Source of the DNA: Skermanella pratensis
Lineage (GTDB): Bacteria; Pseudomonadota; Alphaproteobacteria; Azospirillales; Azospirillaceae
Length of the DNA stretch: 64,000 nucleotides
Assembly (NCBI RefSeq): GCF_008843145.1
Contig: NZ_CP030265.1
Location: forward strand, 1,846,001 to 1,910,000
Direction: 5' to 3'
The translations under genes and the position numbers were made by a program. Shown one piece after another: positions 48,523-64,000 of this stretch (its first letter is position 1; each line of letters begins with the position of its first letter). The notes under the pieces are model-generated. The model did not search any database, had not been told where the DNA came from, and saw only the letters and a program-made list of their open reading frames with translations.

Positions 48523-49950
48523 TTAACCAGGGAATTCGGCAAGGCCGAACGCGGTGGGTGGTTGGGGTCTGGCCGGAGCATTGGTCCGGACCAGCGGTCC
48601 GATCGCGGCCAGGGTGGCGAACAGCAGGATGATCTCAAGGTAGTAGACGGCGCCGTAGCCGACGGACGGGTCGGTCAGCGCGGGTCCCAGCAGCCCCTGG
48701 GCGCCCAGGCTCGACACCAAGTCGCGGATGCCGCCGCCCGCCGCGATCGCGACGCCGGCCGCGGTGGCCTGGACCGCTCCCCAGGCGCCGAGCGCCAGCC
48801 CGCTCTCGCCCTCGCGGGCCAGCGCCATGGCGGCGGTCAGCGTGCCGACCACGAACAACCCGCTGCCGAAGCCGATCAGAACGGCGCCGATGCGGACCAG
48901 CAGGGCCGAATCCAGCGGGGCGGAGAAGATGATGCAGGAGAAGGCGGCGAGCCCGACCAGCACGCCCAGCGCCGCCAGCCGATAGGGATCGGCTCCCCGG
49001 TTCAGCCGCCGGGCCGCGAGGGCGAAGCCGCCCAGCGTGCCGCCCGCCAGCAGCGCGGTCAGCGCGGTGGTCTCGCCGACGCTCAGGTTCAGGATCTGGC
49101 CGCCATAGGGTTCCAGCAGGATGTCCTGCATGCTGAACGCCGCCGTCCCCAGCCCGACCGCCACCAGCACGCGGCCGGCGCGGCCCGCCTGCCGGAAGGT
49201 ACGCCAGGACTCGGCGAAACCGGGACGGGGGCGGTCCGGCGCGGTCGCAGCCGGGTTGCGCGGCTCCTGCTTCCAGAGCGCGATCAGGTTCAGGACCATG
49301 GTCATGACGGCGGCGCCCTGGATCACCTGGATCAGGCGGAGCTGCGAGAAATCCGCCAGCAGCCAGCCGAACACCAGGGCGCTGACGACCATCCCGAGCA
49401 GCAGCATCACGTAGAGCAGCGCCACCACGCGCGGCCGGGTGGCCGGCGTCGCGAGATCGGTCGCCAGCGCCAGCCCGGCGGTCTGGGTCGTGTGCAGCCC
49501 CGCCCCGACCATCAGGAAAGCCAGCGCCGCCCCGGCATGGCCGGCATAGGTCGGGGTGGTGCTGTCGCCCGACAGGATGATCAGGGCGAACGGCATGATC
49601 GCGAAGCCGCCGAACTGGATCAGCGTGCCGAACCAGATGTAGGGCACCCGCCGCCATCCCAGCACCGACCGGTGATTGTCCGACCGGAATCCCACCAGCG
49701 CCCGCAACGGCGCGAAGACCAGGGGCAGTGCCACCATGACCGCGACCAGCCAGGTCGCGACGCCCAGCTCCACCACCATGACCCGGTTCAGCGTGCCGTT
49801 CAGCAGCACGATCGCCATGCCCACCGACACCTGGAACAGCGCCAGCCGCAGCAGCCGCCCCAGCGGCAGTTCCGGCGTCGCGGCGTCCGCGAACGGCAGG
49901 AAGCGCGGCCCCAGGAACGTCCAGACGCGGTGTTGGCGCTTAATGATCAT
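48523..49950 (-). CDS. lhaA: LH1 assembly protein LhaA (PucC family)
   Basis: 475-aa MFS-like membrane protein with about 12 helices, needed for LH1 assembly; possibly a bacteriochlorophyll carrier. RALVGFRSDNHRSVLGWRRVPYIW and DILLEPYGGQILNLSVGETT are the BCD/PucC family blocks. The start overlaps the end of bchM. Confidence 0.95.
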   Translation of the reverse strand: MIIKRQHRVWTFLGPRFLPFADAATPELPLGRLLRLALFQVSVGMAIVLLNGTLNRVMVVELGVATWLVAVMVALPLVFAPLRALVGFRSDNHRSVLGWRRVPYIWFGTLIQFGGFAIMPFALIILSGDSTTPTYAGHAGAALAFLMVGAGLHTTQTAGLALATDLATPATRPRVVALLYVMLLLGMVVSALVFGWLLADFSQLRLIQVIQGAAVMTMVLNLIALWKQEPRNPAATAPDRPRPGFAESWRTFRQAGRAGRVLVAVGLGTAAFSMQDILLEPYGGQILNLSVGETTALTALLAGGTLGGFALAARRLNRGADPYRLAALGVLVGLAAFSCIIFSAPLDSALLVRIGAVLIGFGSGLFVVGTLTAAMALAREGESGLALGAWGAVQATAAGVAIAAGGGIRDLVSSLGAQGLLGPALTDPSVGYGAVYYLEIILLFATLAAIGPLVRTNAPARPQPPTAFGLAEFPG

Positions 49951-50631
49951 GGGGCACCAACTCCAGCGCCTGGGAGGTGTAGAACCCGCACGCCACCCGC
50001 TCGGTCCGCGACGGCCGCCAGCGGCCCACCTCGGACGCCAGCAGGCGCCGCAGCCCCGCTTCGCGCACCGGCTCGATCGCCGGCGCCCTGTTTCCCCGTG
50101 GAAACAGCTTCCCCACCGCATGCATCGCCGCCAGCGCCGGGGTGCGCGGGGCGAAGGTGAACAGCACCGACGCCCGCGTCCGCTCGGCCAGCGCCTTCAC
50201 GGCGCGCGCCATGTCGGGCGCCCGGTAGTGGATCAGGGAGTCCATCGCCACCACATGGTCGAACCGGCCGAGGCCGGGGTCGAGCATGTCGCCGACCCGG
50301 AAGTCCACGTGCAGCCCAGCCGGCATCCGCTCGCGCGCCAGCCCGACCAGCGTCGGCGACAGGTCGATCGCGACCACCTCGGCGCCCCGCCGGGCCGCCT
50401 CCAGCGCCAGCATGCCGGTGCCGCAGCCGGCATCCAGCAGCCGGCACCCCGTCAGGTCCTCCGGCAGCCAGCCCAGCAGCGCGGTCCGCATGCCGTCGCG
50501 GCCCTTCCGCACAGTCGCCCGGATGCGCCCTACCGGCGCGTCGGAGGTCAGGCGGGACCATGCCTCCACGGCGGTGCGGTCGAAATAGGTTTCCAGCCGG
50601 TCGCGGCGTTCGATGTAGGAGACGCTGTGCA

Positions 50632-50632
<1 letters not shown>
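49940..50632 (-). CDS. bchM: Magnesium-protoporphyrin IX methyltransferase
   Basis: 230-aa SAM-dependent methyltransferase forming Mg-protoporphyrin monomethyl ester. The N-terminus VSYIERRDRLETYFDRTA is typical, and the SAM site is CRLLDAGCGTGMLALEAARR with acidic loop VVAIDLSP. Starts inside the bchL stop (TGATG) and ends inside lhaA. Confidence 0.95.
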
Positions 50633-58772
<8,140 letters not shown>

Positions 58773-59684
58773 ATGAATGACTCGCTCGAACGGGTCGTTT
58801 CAGGGAGGGCCTGGGAAGAGGTCGAGTGTGTTCCGGTCACCGAGAGCACAGCAATCGACTCTCGGGTCGCCACGGGGCACGGCCGGTCCGGCCAGCTTAT
58901 GGCCGGTTTGATTGACACTGTTGAGGCGGAAATTGTTCCGCGCCTGATCCTGGCACGCCGATCGTCCCCGGAACCGCTCATGGTTCCGGCGCCGCTTGCA
59001 GCCGCTCCGGAGCAGGTACCGTGCGTCGACGACGTGCTGGAGCTCTCTTCGCTCCTGCTCAAGGACCAGTTCCGGACCGCGTCGTCGTTCGTGCGATCGG
59101 TACAGTCCCGCGGCGTTCCCCTCGAAACGGTCTATCTGGATCTGCTGGCGCCGACTGCCCGGCACCTGGGCGATCTCTGGACCAACGACATCTGCCATTT
59201 CGGCGATGTCACCATCGGTCTATGCCGGCTCCAGCAGGTGCTGCGCGACTTCAGCCCGGCATTCATGAACGAGGCCTCCACGCGCGACGACGGGCGACGG
59301 GCGCTGCTGATGAGCGTTCCGGGCGGTCAGCATACCTTCGGCATCTCCATGGTCGCCGAGTTCTTCCGGCGGGCGCGGTGGGACGTCACGACGGGAGCCC
59401 CCGTGGCGCGCGACGAACTGATCAGGACCGTCCGGAGCCAATGGTTCTCCGTCGTCGGGCTGTCGGTGAGCTGCGAGATCCAGGTCGAACTCCTGGTCTC
59501 CACAATCCGGCTGATCCGCCGGGCGTCGCGCAATCCCGCGGTCGGCATCCTGGTGGGGGGACCCGTTTTTGTCACACATCCCGAGATGGTGACCCTGGTC
59601 GGTGCCGATGCGACCGCCATGGATGCCCGGCAGGCGCCCATACAGGCCGAAAATCTTCTTGCGCTTATCGCAAAACAAAGCTGA
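58773..59684 (+). CDS. ppaA: Cobalamin-binding photosynthesis regulator AerR/PpaA
   Basis: 303-aa antirepressor that binds cobalamin and counteracts PpsR/CrtJ in Rhodobacter. The SCHIC/B12-binding domain covers most of the C-terminal 190 residues: YLDLLAPTARHLGDLW, CHFGDVTIGLCRLQQVLR (expected cobalamin-contact His), MSVPGGQHTFGISMVAEFF, VVGLSVSCEIQVELL. GGGAG is seven bases before ATG 58773; the frame is open further upstream through the promoter region and is rejected there. Directly upstream of ppsR, the usual pairing. Confidence 0.93.
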   Translation: MNDSLERVVSGRAWEEVECVPVTESTAIDSRVATGHGRSGQLMAGLIDTVEAEIVPRLILARRSSPEPLMVPAPLAAAPEQVPCVDDVLELSSLLLKDQFRTASSFVRSVQSRGVPLETVYLDLLAPTARHLGDLWTNDICHFGDVTIGLCRLQQVLRDFSPAFMNEASTRDDGRRALLMSVPGGQHTFGISMVAEFFRRARWDVTTGAPVARDELIRTVRSQWFSVVGLSVSCEIQVELLVSTIRLIRRASRNPAVGILVGGPVFVTHPEMVTLVGADATAMDARQAPIQAENLLALIAKQS

Positions 59685-59766
59685 AACTGTCTTGATGGTC
59701 AGACCGTTAACAAGATGGAGCTGAACCAGATTTCTATGAAGTGCGGGGCATGATTGTGTTTTCCAC

Positions 59767-59800
59767 TGTCAACAAATTTTTACGTCAACCTTACTTGACA
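59767..59800. promoter_or_regulatory. Paired PpsR-like operators before ppsR
   Basis: Two 18-base sites that share two bases: TGTCAACAAATTTTTACG (59767-59784) and, on the minus strand, TGTCAAGTAAGGTTGACG (59783-59800). Both are TGT-N12-ACG. They end 22 bp before the annotated ppsR start. Suggests self-regulation of ppsR; tandem sites are typical for cooperative CrtJ binding. Confidence 0.55.
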
Positions 59801-59821
59801 AGTTTCGTCGGGATGGCCTAA

Positions 59822-61345
59822 ATGGTGAGATCAAAGGCGTCAGCCGAACTCGCCGGACCGCTTGTCAGTCAAGTTGACAGTCAAGTCGGCCTCAAGCCCG
59901 CAGGCGCTGACTTCAATCCTTCGGGCCCGAAGGTCTCGCCTCCCGTGAAGCACTTCAAAGCTCCAAAGGAGTCCTTCGATAAGCTGGATGCCGAGGCCGT
60001 CGCGGCTCTCGTGGCATCCGCCGGGGACATCGCGCTGGTCCTTGACTCCAAAGGCGTCATCCGCGACCTGACCTACGACAACGACGACCTGCCGCGCGAC
60101 TGGGCGGACCAGTGGATCGGCCGTTCCTGGCTCGATACGGTAACCGCCGAAAGCCGTATCAAGGTCGAAGCCATGCTGCGCGACGCCCAGGCCGGCACGC
60201 CGCCGCGCTGGCGCCATGTCAACCATCCGCTGCCGCGCAACGCCGACATCCCGGTCCAGTATTCCGTCGTGCGGATCGGCGGCGAGGGCAAGATGGTGGC
60301 GGTCGGCCGCGACCTCCGCCCGTCCGCCGCCCTCCAGCAGCGCCTGGTCGAGGCGCAGCAGTCGATGGAGCGGGACTATTCCCGCCTGCGCCACGTCGAG
60401 ATGCGCTATCGCCTGCTGTTCCAGATGACGCACGAGGCGATCGTCATCGTCGACGCCAATACCTACAAGATCCTCGAGGCGAACCCCGCCGCCGACGCCC
60501 TGCTGGGCCATGCCGTCGGAGGCGTCGCCGGACGGACGCTGACCGAAACCCTCGATACCGCCGACACCCCGGCGCTCCAGTTGCTGCTGGCCGGCGTGCG
60601 GGCGACCGGCAGGGCGGACGAAGGGCAGGCCCGATCCGGCTTCGGCCGGGATTTGCAGGTGACCTGCTCGCTGTTTCGCCAGGATGCCGCATCGCTTTTC
60701 CTCGTGCGCCTGATCCCCCTGACGGCGGAGCGGGCGGAGTCGCCGGTGATCCTGCCGCATCATCTGCAGATCGTCGACAGCATGCCCGACGGCTTCGTCG
60801 TGACCGACGCCGAAGGCCGGATCATCGACGCGAACGCCGCCTTCCTCGACCTGGCCCAGCTCGCCGCGGAGGAGCAGGCGCGCGGCCAGTCGCTGGAGCG
60901 CTGGCTGGGCCGGCCCGGCGTCGATCTCGGCGTGCTGATGGCGAACTTGCGTCAGCACGGCTCCGTCCGCCTGTACGCCACCACCTTCCACGGCGAGTAC
61001 GGCGCCGGAACCCAGATCGAAGTCTCGGCCGGCACCGTGCCCAGCGCCGGGCAGCCCCGCTTCGGCTTCGCCATCCGCGATGTCGGCCGCCGGCTGGCGA
61101 CCGAGACCCGCAAGAAGGAGCTGCCCCGCGCGGTCGAGCAGCTGACCGAGCTTGTCGGCCGCGTGCCGCTCAAGGATCTGGTCCGCGAGACCACCGACGT
61201 GATCGAGCGTCTGTGCATCGAGGCCGCCCTGGAACTGACCGGCGACAACCGCGCGTCCGCCGCCGAGATCCTCGGCCTCAGCCGCCAGAGCCTGTACGTC
61301 AAGCTGCGCCGCTACGGGCTGGGTGATCTGGAAAGCGGGGAGTGA
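59822..61345 (+). CDS. ppsR: Photosynthesis repressor PpsR/CrtJ
   Basis: 507-aa redox-sensing repressor. PAS domains occupy roughly residues 55-160, 195-310 and 310-425; the C-terminal FIS-type helix-turn-helix is ELTGDNRASAAEILGLSRQS followed by LYVKLRRYGL. A Cys in RLCIEAALELTG is at the place of the redox-active Cys of Rhodobacter PpsR (Cys424); another Cys is at VTCSLFRQD. The annotated ATG gives ~40 extra N-terminal residues. A GTG at 59945 (VKHFKAPKESFDKLDAEAV) fits family N-termini better and would make the HTH Cys residue 424; the extra DNA contains more PpsR-like half-sites. I keep the longer frame with this caution. Confidence 0.93.
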   Translation: MVRSKASAELAGPLVSQVDSQVGLKPAGADFNPSGPKVSPPVKHFKAPKESFDKLDAEAVAALVASAGDIALVLDSKGVIRDLTYDNDDLPRDWADQWIGRSWLDTVTAESRIKVEAMLRDAQAGTPPRWRHVNHPLPRNADIPVQYSVVRIGGEGKMVAVGRDLRPSAALQQRLVEAQQSMERDYSRLRHVEMRYRLLFQMTHEAIVIVDANTYKILEANPAADALLGHAVGGVAGRTLTETLDTADTPALQLLLAGVRATGRADEGQARSGFGRDLQVTCSLFRQDAASLFLVRLIPLTAERAESPVILPHHLQIVDSMPDGFVVTDAEGRIIDANAAFLDLAQLAAEEQARGQSLERWLGRPGVDLGVLMANLRQHGSVRLYATTFHGEYGAGTQIEVSAGTVPSAGQPRFGFAIRDVGRRLATETRKKELPRAVEQLTELVGRVPLKDLVRETTDVIERLCIEAALELTGDNRASAAEILGLSRQSLYVKLRRYGLGDLESGE

Positions 61346-61431
61346 TCGACCGCGCGGCGAACGGCAGATGACCGGCTCAGCCGCTGTACCCGACCTACAT
61401 TCAAGTTACAGTGCGTCGGGATCGAATCCCC

Positions 61432-61650
61432 TCAGCCCTTCTCGCTGTCCAAGTGGGCGAGCTGCTCGCTCGGATAGTGCTCACCTGCCGCGGAGCCGGG
61501 CGGCAGGGCTTCCGCCAAGGACTTCAGGTCCTCCGCCGACAGCGCCAATCCCGTGGCGCCCAGCGCTTCCTTCAGCCGGTCGCGCCGCCGGGCGCCGACC
61601 AGCGGGACGATGTCCCGGCCCTGGGCCGCGACCCACGCGATCGTCCACCG
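61432..61650 (-). pseudogene. Aldo/keto reductase, C-terminal fragment
   Basis: About 70 C-terminal codons of an aldo/keto reductase: IAWVAAQGRDIVPLVGARRR, then RLKEALGATGLALSAEDLK and a proper stop at 61432. The usual ~250 N-terminal residues are missing; the fragment starts abruptly at 61645-61650, where a LysR fragment on the other strand begins. Confidence 0.75.
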
Positions 61651-61806
61651 TCAGCAAGCTGTTCCGCGTCGGCGAACGGGCCAGCTCGACCCTCGTCGCC
61701 CGCAAGATCGGTTCGGCACGGCGCAAGATCGTGGGATCGCCGGGTTGCCGGCGCCCACGGCAGGCTTTCCAGCCGGCCTGATCCTGCGATACCGAACCAT
61801 GGCTTG
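61650..61806 (+). pseudogene. LysR-family regulator, C-terminal fragment
   Basis: Plus-strand remnant: KLFRVGERASSTLVARKIG and SARRKIVGSPG correspond to the LysR effector-domain block before the fixed ASPAYL motif; a frame change follows and LILRYRTMA then a stop ends it. The DNA-binding domain and everything after the block are lost. Together with the aldo/keto reductase piece it is the scar of a divergent gene pair. Confidence 0.6.
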
Positions 61807-61881
61807 AAATTCCTCTCCGGGTCCAACACCCTCGTCGCCTCGGGCCGGAGCCCGAGCATTCAAAAAAGGAGGAGACTTGCC

Positions 61882-62661
61882 ATGGATCTCGGACTGAGCG
61901 GGCGGAACGCCGTCGTTTGCGCGTCCAGCCAGGGGCTGGGCCGCGCCTGCGCCCTGGAACTGGCGCGTGCCGGATGCACCGTCGTGGTGAACGGCCGCGA
62001 CCAAGCGGTCCTGGACAGGACCGCCGAGGAGATCCGGAAGGAAACCGGCGCCACCGTCATCGCCGTCGCCGCCGACGTCAGCACCCGCGAGGGGCAGGAC
62101 GCCCTGCTCGCCGCGGTGCCGACCGTCGATATCCTGGTCAACAACAACGGCGGCCCTCCGCGCCGCGACTTCCGCGAGATCGACCGCGACGCCATGGTCA
62201 GCGGGGTCGTCGGCAACATGGTGACCCCGATCGAGCTGGTTCAGCGCGTGATCGATGGCATGGTCGAGCGGAAGTTCGGCCGGATCGTCAACATCACCTC
62301 GGCCTCCGTCAAGATGCCGCTGACCGGGCTGGACCTGTCGAGCGGCGCCCGCGCCGGCTTGACCGGCTTCCTCGCCGGCGTCGCCCGATCGGTCGCCCAT
62401 GCCAACGTGACGATCAACTTCGTCCTGCCGGGATCCTTCGACACCCGCCGGCTGCGCACCGGGCTGGAGGGCGGGGCGAAGGCCCAGGGGGTCGCGTTGG
62501 AGGAGTTTGCCGACCTGCGCCGCGCCGAGATCCCGGCCCGCCGGTTCGGCGATCCGTCGGAGTTCGGCAAGGCCTGCGCCTTCCTGTGCTCCGCCCATGC
62601 CGGCTACATCACCGGCCAGAGCCTGCTGATCGACGGAGGCGCCTACCACGGCATTCTCTGA
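61882..62661 (+). CDS. SDR-family protein lacking the YxxxK catalytic pair
   Basis: 259-aa short-chain dehydrogenase/reductase homologue. The cofactor site is atypical but present (VVCASSQGLGRACALELA), with VDILVNNNGGPP and the C-terminal GQSLLIDGGAYHG. The position of the catalytic Tyr-x-x-x-Lys is occupied by Ser and Arg in GLDLSSGARAGLTGF, a feature of one SDR subfamily annotated as 3-oxoacyl-ACP reductase-like. Activity may therefore be altered or absent. AGGAGGAGA precedes ATG 61882. A long hairpin follows the gene. Confidence 0.88.
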   Translation: MDLGLSGRNAVVCASSQGLGRACALELARAGCTVVVNGRDQAVLDRTAEEIRKETGATVIAVAADVSTREGQDALLAAVPTVDILVNNNGGPPRRDFREIDRDAMVSGVVGNMVTPIELVQRVIDGMVERKFGRIVNITSASVKMPLTGLDLSSGARAGLTGFLAGVARSVAHANVTINFVLPGSFDTRRLRTGLEGGAKAQGVALEEFADLRRAEIPARRFGDPSEFGKACAFLCSAHAGYITGQSLLIDGGAYHGIL

Positions 62662-62695
62662 CCGGTCATCTTTCTTTATTTTCCAGGGATGAGAA

Positions 62696-62754
62696 CGGGA
62701 GGCCGTTCGTACGCATTCAAACAGTGCGTAAACGAACCTACAGGGGGCCTCCCG
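62696..62754 (+). terminator. Long two-part hairpin after the SDR gene
   Basis: Outer arms CGGGAGGCC (62696-62704) and GGCCTCCCG (62746-62754) enclose an inner imperfect stem GTTCGTACGCA (62705-62715) / TGCGTAAACGAAC (62725-62737) with loop TTCAAACAG. It lies 35 bp after the SDR stop and 28 bp before the CopD-like gene. It could end SDR transcription or act as a leader structure for the next gene; no T-run follows. Confidence 0.5.
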
Positions 62755-62782
62755 TGAGTACCGAACCTGTCCAGCCGGCCTC

Positions 62783-63289
62783 ATGACGGTCGTCTGGCTC
62801 AAGACCGCCCATATCGCCTCCCTGGTCGTCTGGTGCGGCTGCCTGCTCGTCATCCCGGGCCTGTTCGCCCAGCGCCAGGGCGTATCCCACGATCCGACGC
62901 GCTTCGACCTCCAGCGGCTGACCCGTTTCCTGTTCGTCACCATCGCGTCCCCCGCGGCGTTCGTGGCGATCGGGACGGGAATCGCGCTGATTTTTGCCCG
63001 CGAGGTCTTCACCGCCTGGTTCGCCCTGAAGCTGCTGGTGGTCGGCGGACTGGTGGCGATGCATGTCCGCCACGGCTTCGTGGTCCTGCGCGTCTTCGAA
63101 CCCTCCGGTACCTACCGGACATGGCGCAAGCTCGCCGCGACCGGGCTGACGCTCGGACTGATCGCGGCGATCCTGTGGCTGGTCCTGGACAAGCCGGTGG
63201 TCGACATGGCGTTGCTGCCGGACTGGCTGCACCAGCCCGGCGGCCTGCGCCGCGTGGTCGAAGACCTCATCTATCAGTGGATATCATGA
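62783..63289 (+). CDS. CopD/HemJ-like four-helix membrane protein
   Basis: 168-aa integral membrane protein with four helices. KTAHIASLVVWCGCLLVIPGL contains the His of helix 1; WFALKLLVVGGLVAMHVRHG has the conserved Lys and His of helix 3. This resembles the CopD domain and the protoporphyrinogen oxidase HemJ, which share the fold; length and context (next to a DUF2231 protein and a cytochrome oxidase subunit) favour a CopD-like role near the respiratory chain. The end overlaps the convergent gene by 23 bp. Confidence 0.78.
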   Translation: MTVVWLKTAHIASLVVWCGCLLVIPGLFAQRQGVSHDPTRFDLQRLTRFLFVTIASPAAFVAIGTGIALIFAREVFTAWFALKLLVVGGLVAMHVRHGFVVLRVFEPSGTYRTWRKLAATGLTLGLIAAILWLVLDKPVVDMALLPDWLHQPGGLRRVVEDLIYQWIS

Positions 63290-63770
63290 GGCCGATGCCA
63301 TGATCGAACACCAGCTTGCCGCCGTGCCAGCCGGCGATTCCGACAAAGATGGCGCCCAGGCCCGACAGGGCCAGGCCGAGCGGCAGGATGGCCGTCTCGT
63401 CGGCATACAAGCGAAGGCCCCAGTTCATCCCCAGGATGGACAGCAGCATCATCGCCGCGATGGCATGGGTCCAGCTTGCCGCCCGGTTGCGGATGCCGGG
63501 CACGAACAACAGTTCAGCCGTTCCGGCGATCCCCGCAGCGATGCCGAGCCAGAACGCCGCCCCGCAGGCCCAGAGGCCGGCCCTTGCCCAAAAGACGTCG
63601 CCGCTCCACCAATAGAAGACATCGCTGCCCAGCGTCGCCATGGTCATGGCGATCGGGAAGGCCACCATCATGGCATGGATCGGGTGCCCAGCCACGGCCA
63701 CCAGGGACTCCGTGCCCTTCTCCGCGACCTGACTGAGCACGGGGTTGTTCTCTTCGACCGGGTTCGCCAT
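63267..63770 (-). CDS. DUF2231 membrane protein
   Basis: 167-aa membrane protein with about four helices. AGHPIHAMMVAFPIAMTMAT is the DUF2231 signature (conserved GHPIHP-like motif with His pair). Function unknown; the family often sits near cytochrome and copper-related genes. Divergent from the oxidase subunit II gene and convergent, with overlap, with the CopD-like gene. Confidence 0.88.
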   Translation of the reverse strand: MANPVEENNPVLSQVAEKGTESLVAVAGHPIHAMMVAFPIAMTMATLGSDVFYWWSGDVFWARAGLWACGAAFWLGIAAGIAGTAELLFVPGIRNRAASWTHAIAAMMLLSILGMNWGLRLYADETAILPLGLALSGLGAIFVGIAGWHGGKLVFDHGIGLMISTDR

Positions 63771-63791
63771 GCATCGAGTTCCGTTTCCGTC

Positions 63792-64000
63792 ATGGAAGCC
63801 TTGTTTCCGTCAGTTAACCCGGCGTTCCGGCCGTTCAAGGGACTTGCCGCCGTCACGGCGCTCGCCGGCTGCGGCGGGCCGTTCTCGACCCTCGACCCCG
63901 CCGGACCCGCCGCCCAGTCCATCGCGACGCTGTGGTGGGTGATGCTGGCCGGCTCCGTCGTGCTGTTCGCCCTGGTGATGGTCCTGTTCGGCTTCGCCTT
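63792..64000 (+). CDS. Cytochrome c oxidase subunit II-like protein (partial)
   Basis: Only the first ~69 residues are inside the window. A lipobox-like ALAGC at about residue 27 follows a short leader, then GPFSTLDPAGPAAQSIATLW and the first membrane helix WWVMLAGSVVLFALVMVLFG, the start pattern of CtaC-type subunit II proteins. The copper-binding part would lie beyond the right edge. Start ATG 63792; no clear ribosome site. Confidence 0.7.
   Translation, partial: MEALFPSVNPAFRPFKGLAAVTALAGCGGPFSTLDPAGPAAQSIATLWWVMLAGSVVLFALVMVLFGFA

Overview
The window is GC-rich DNA from an alphaproteobacterium. About two thirds of it (roughly 13.2-61.3 kb) is a photosynthesis gene cluster (PGC) for bacteriochlorophyll a and spirilloxanthin-type carotenoids with a type-II reaction centre. 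Genome style and neighbours (ETF-QO, DUF1491, Sua5 next to a D-2-hydroxyacid dehydrogenase, a cyclase with an N-terminal sensor region) suggest Rhodospirillales/Azospirillales, perhaps a Skermanella-like organism; that placement is inference. The cyclase gene acsF (oxygen-dependent) is present and bchE is not seen, which fits an aerobic anoxygenic phototroph or a facultative one.

Layout. 0-12.4 kb is ordinary chromosome: uracil-DNA glycosylase (cut by the window edge), ETF-ubiquinone oxidoreductase, a serine hydrolase, an adenylate/guanylate cyclase, an acyl-CoA dehydrogenase, a lytic transglycosylase, DUF1491, a lipoprotein, a frameshifted FAD-linked dehydrogenase, Sua5, ParA and Bcp. 12.4-13.2 kb has no convincing gene. 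13.2-19.1 kb is bchG-bchP-bchI-bchD-bchO. 19.1-23.2 kb is non-photosynthetic: an alpha/beta hydrolase, a trypsin-like protease with a small partner, a TIR-domain remnant, a frameshifted MFS transporter and a repeat element. 23.4-39.6 kb is crtI-crtB-two small membrane proteins, then crtC-crtD (minus) divergent from crtE-crtF-bchCXYZ-pufBALMC (plus), ending at a strong terminator. 39.7-43.1 kb is accessory DNA (VapBC, an S9 peptidase, a GxxExxY protein between inverted repeats) wedged between the two convergent arms of the PGC. 43.1-58.5 kb (minus) is bchFNBHLM-lhaA-puhABC-orf100-acsF-puhE-hemA. 58.6-61.3 kb carries the regulators aerR/ppaA and ppsR/crtJ. 61.4-64 kb holds the scar of a deleted aldo/keto reductase-LysR pair, an SDR protein, a CopD-like protein, a DUF2231 protein and the start of a cytochrome oxidase subunit II.

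Working together: hemA feeds 5-aminolevulinate into the tetrapyrrole pathway; bchIDH(O), bchM and acsF make protochlorophyllide; bchLNB, bchF, bchXYZ and bchC convert it to bacteriochlorophyllide; bchG and bchP add and reduce the tail. crtEBI and crtCDF make the carotenoid; no crtA is seen. puf and puh genes encode the reaction centre, LH1, the tetrahaem donor and assembly factors. PpsR-type operators (TGT-N12-ACA) lie before bchC and between crtD and crtE; near-matches lie before bchG, crtI, bchF/aerR and ppsR itself.

Four genes (FAD-linked dehydrogenase, bchO, an MFS transporter, crtI) and possibly the crtD/crtC junction are each broken as if one base were missing, at or near a short G/C run. 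This looks more like systematic sequence error than decay of the pathway.
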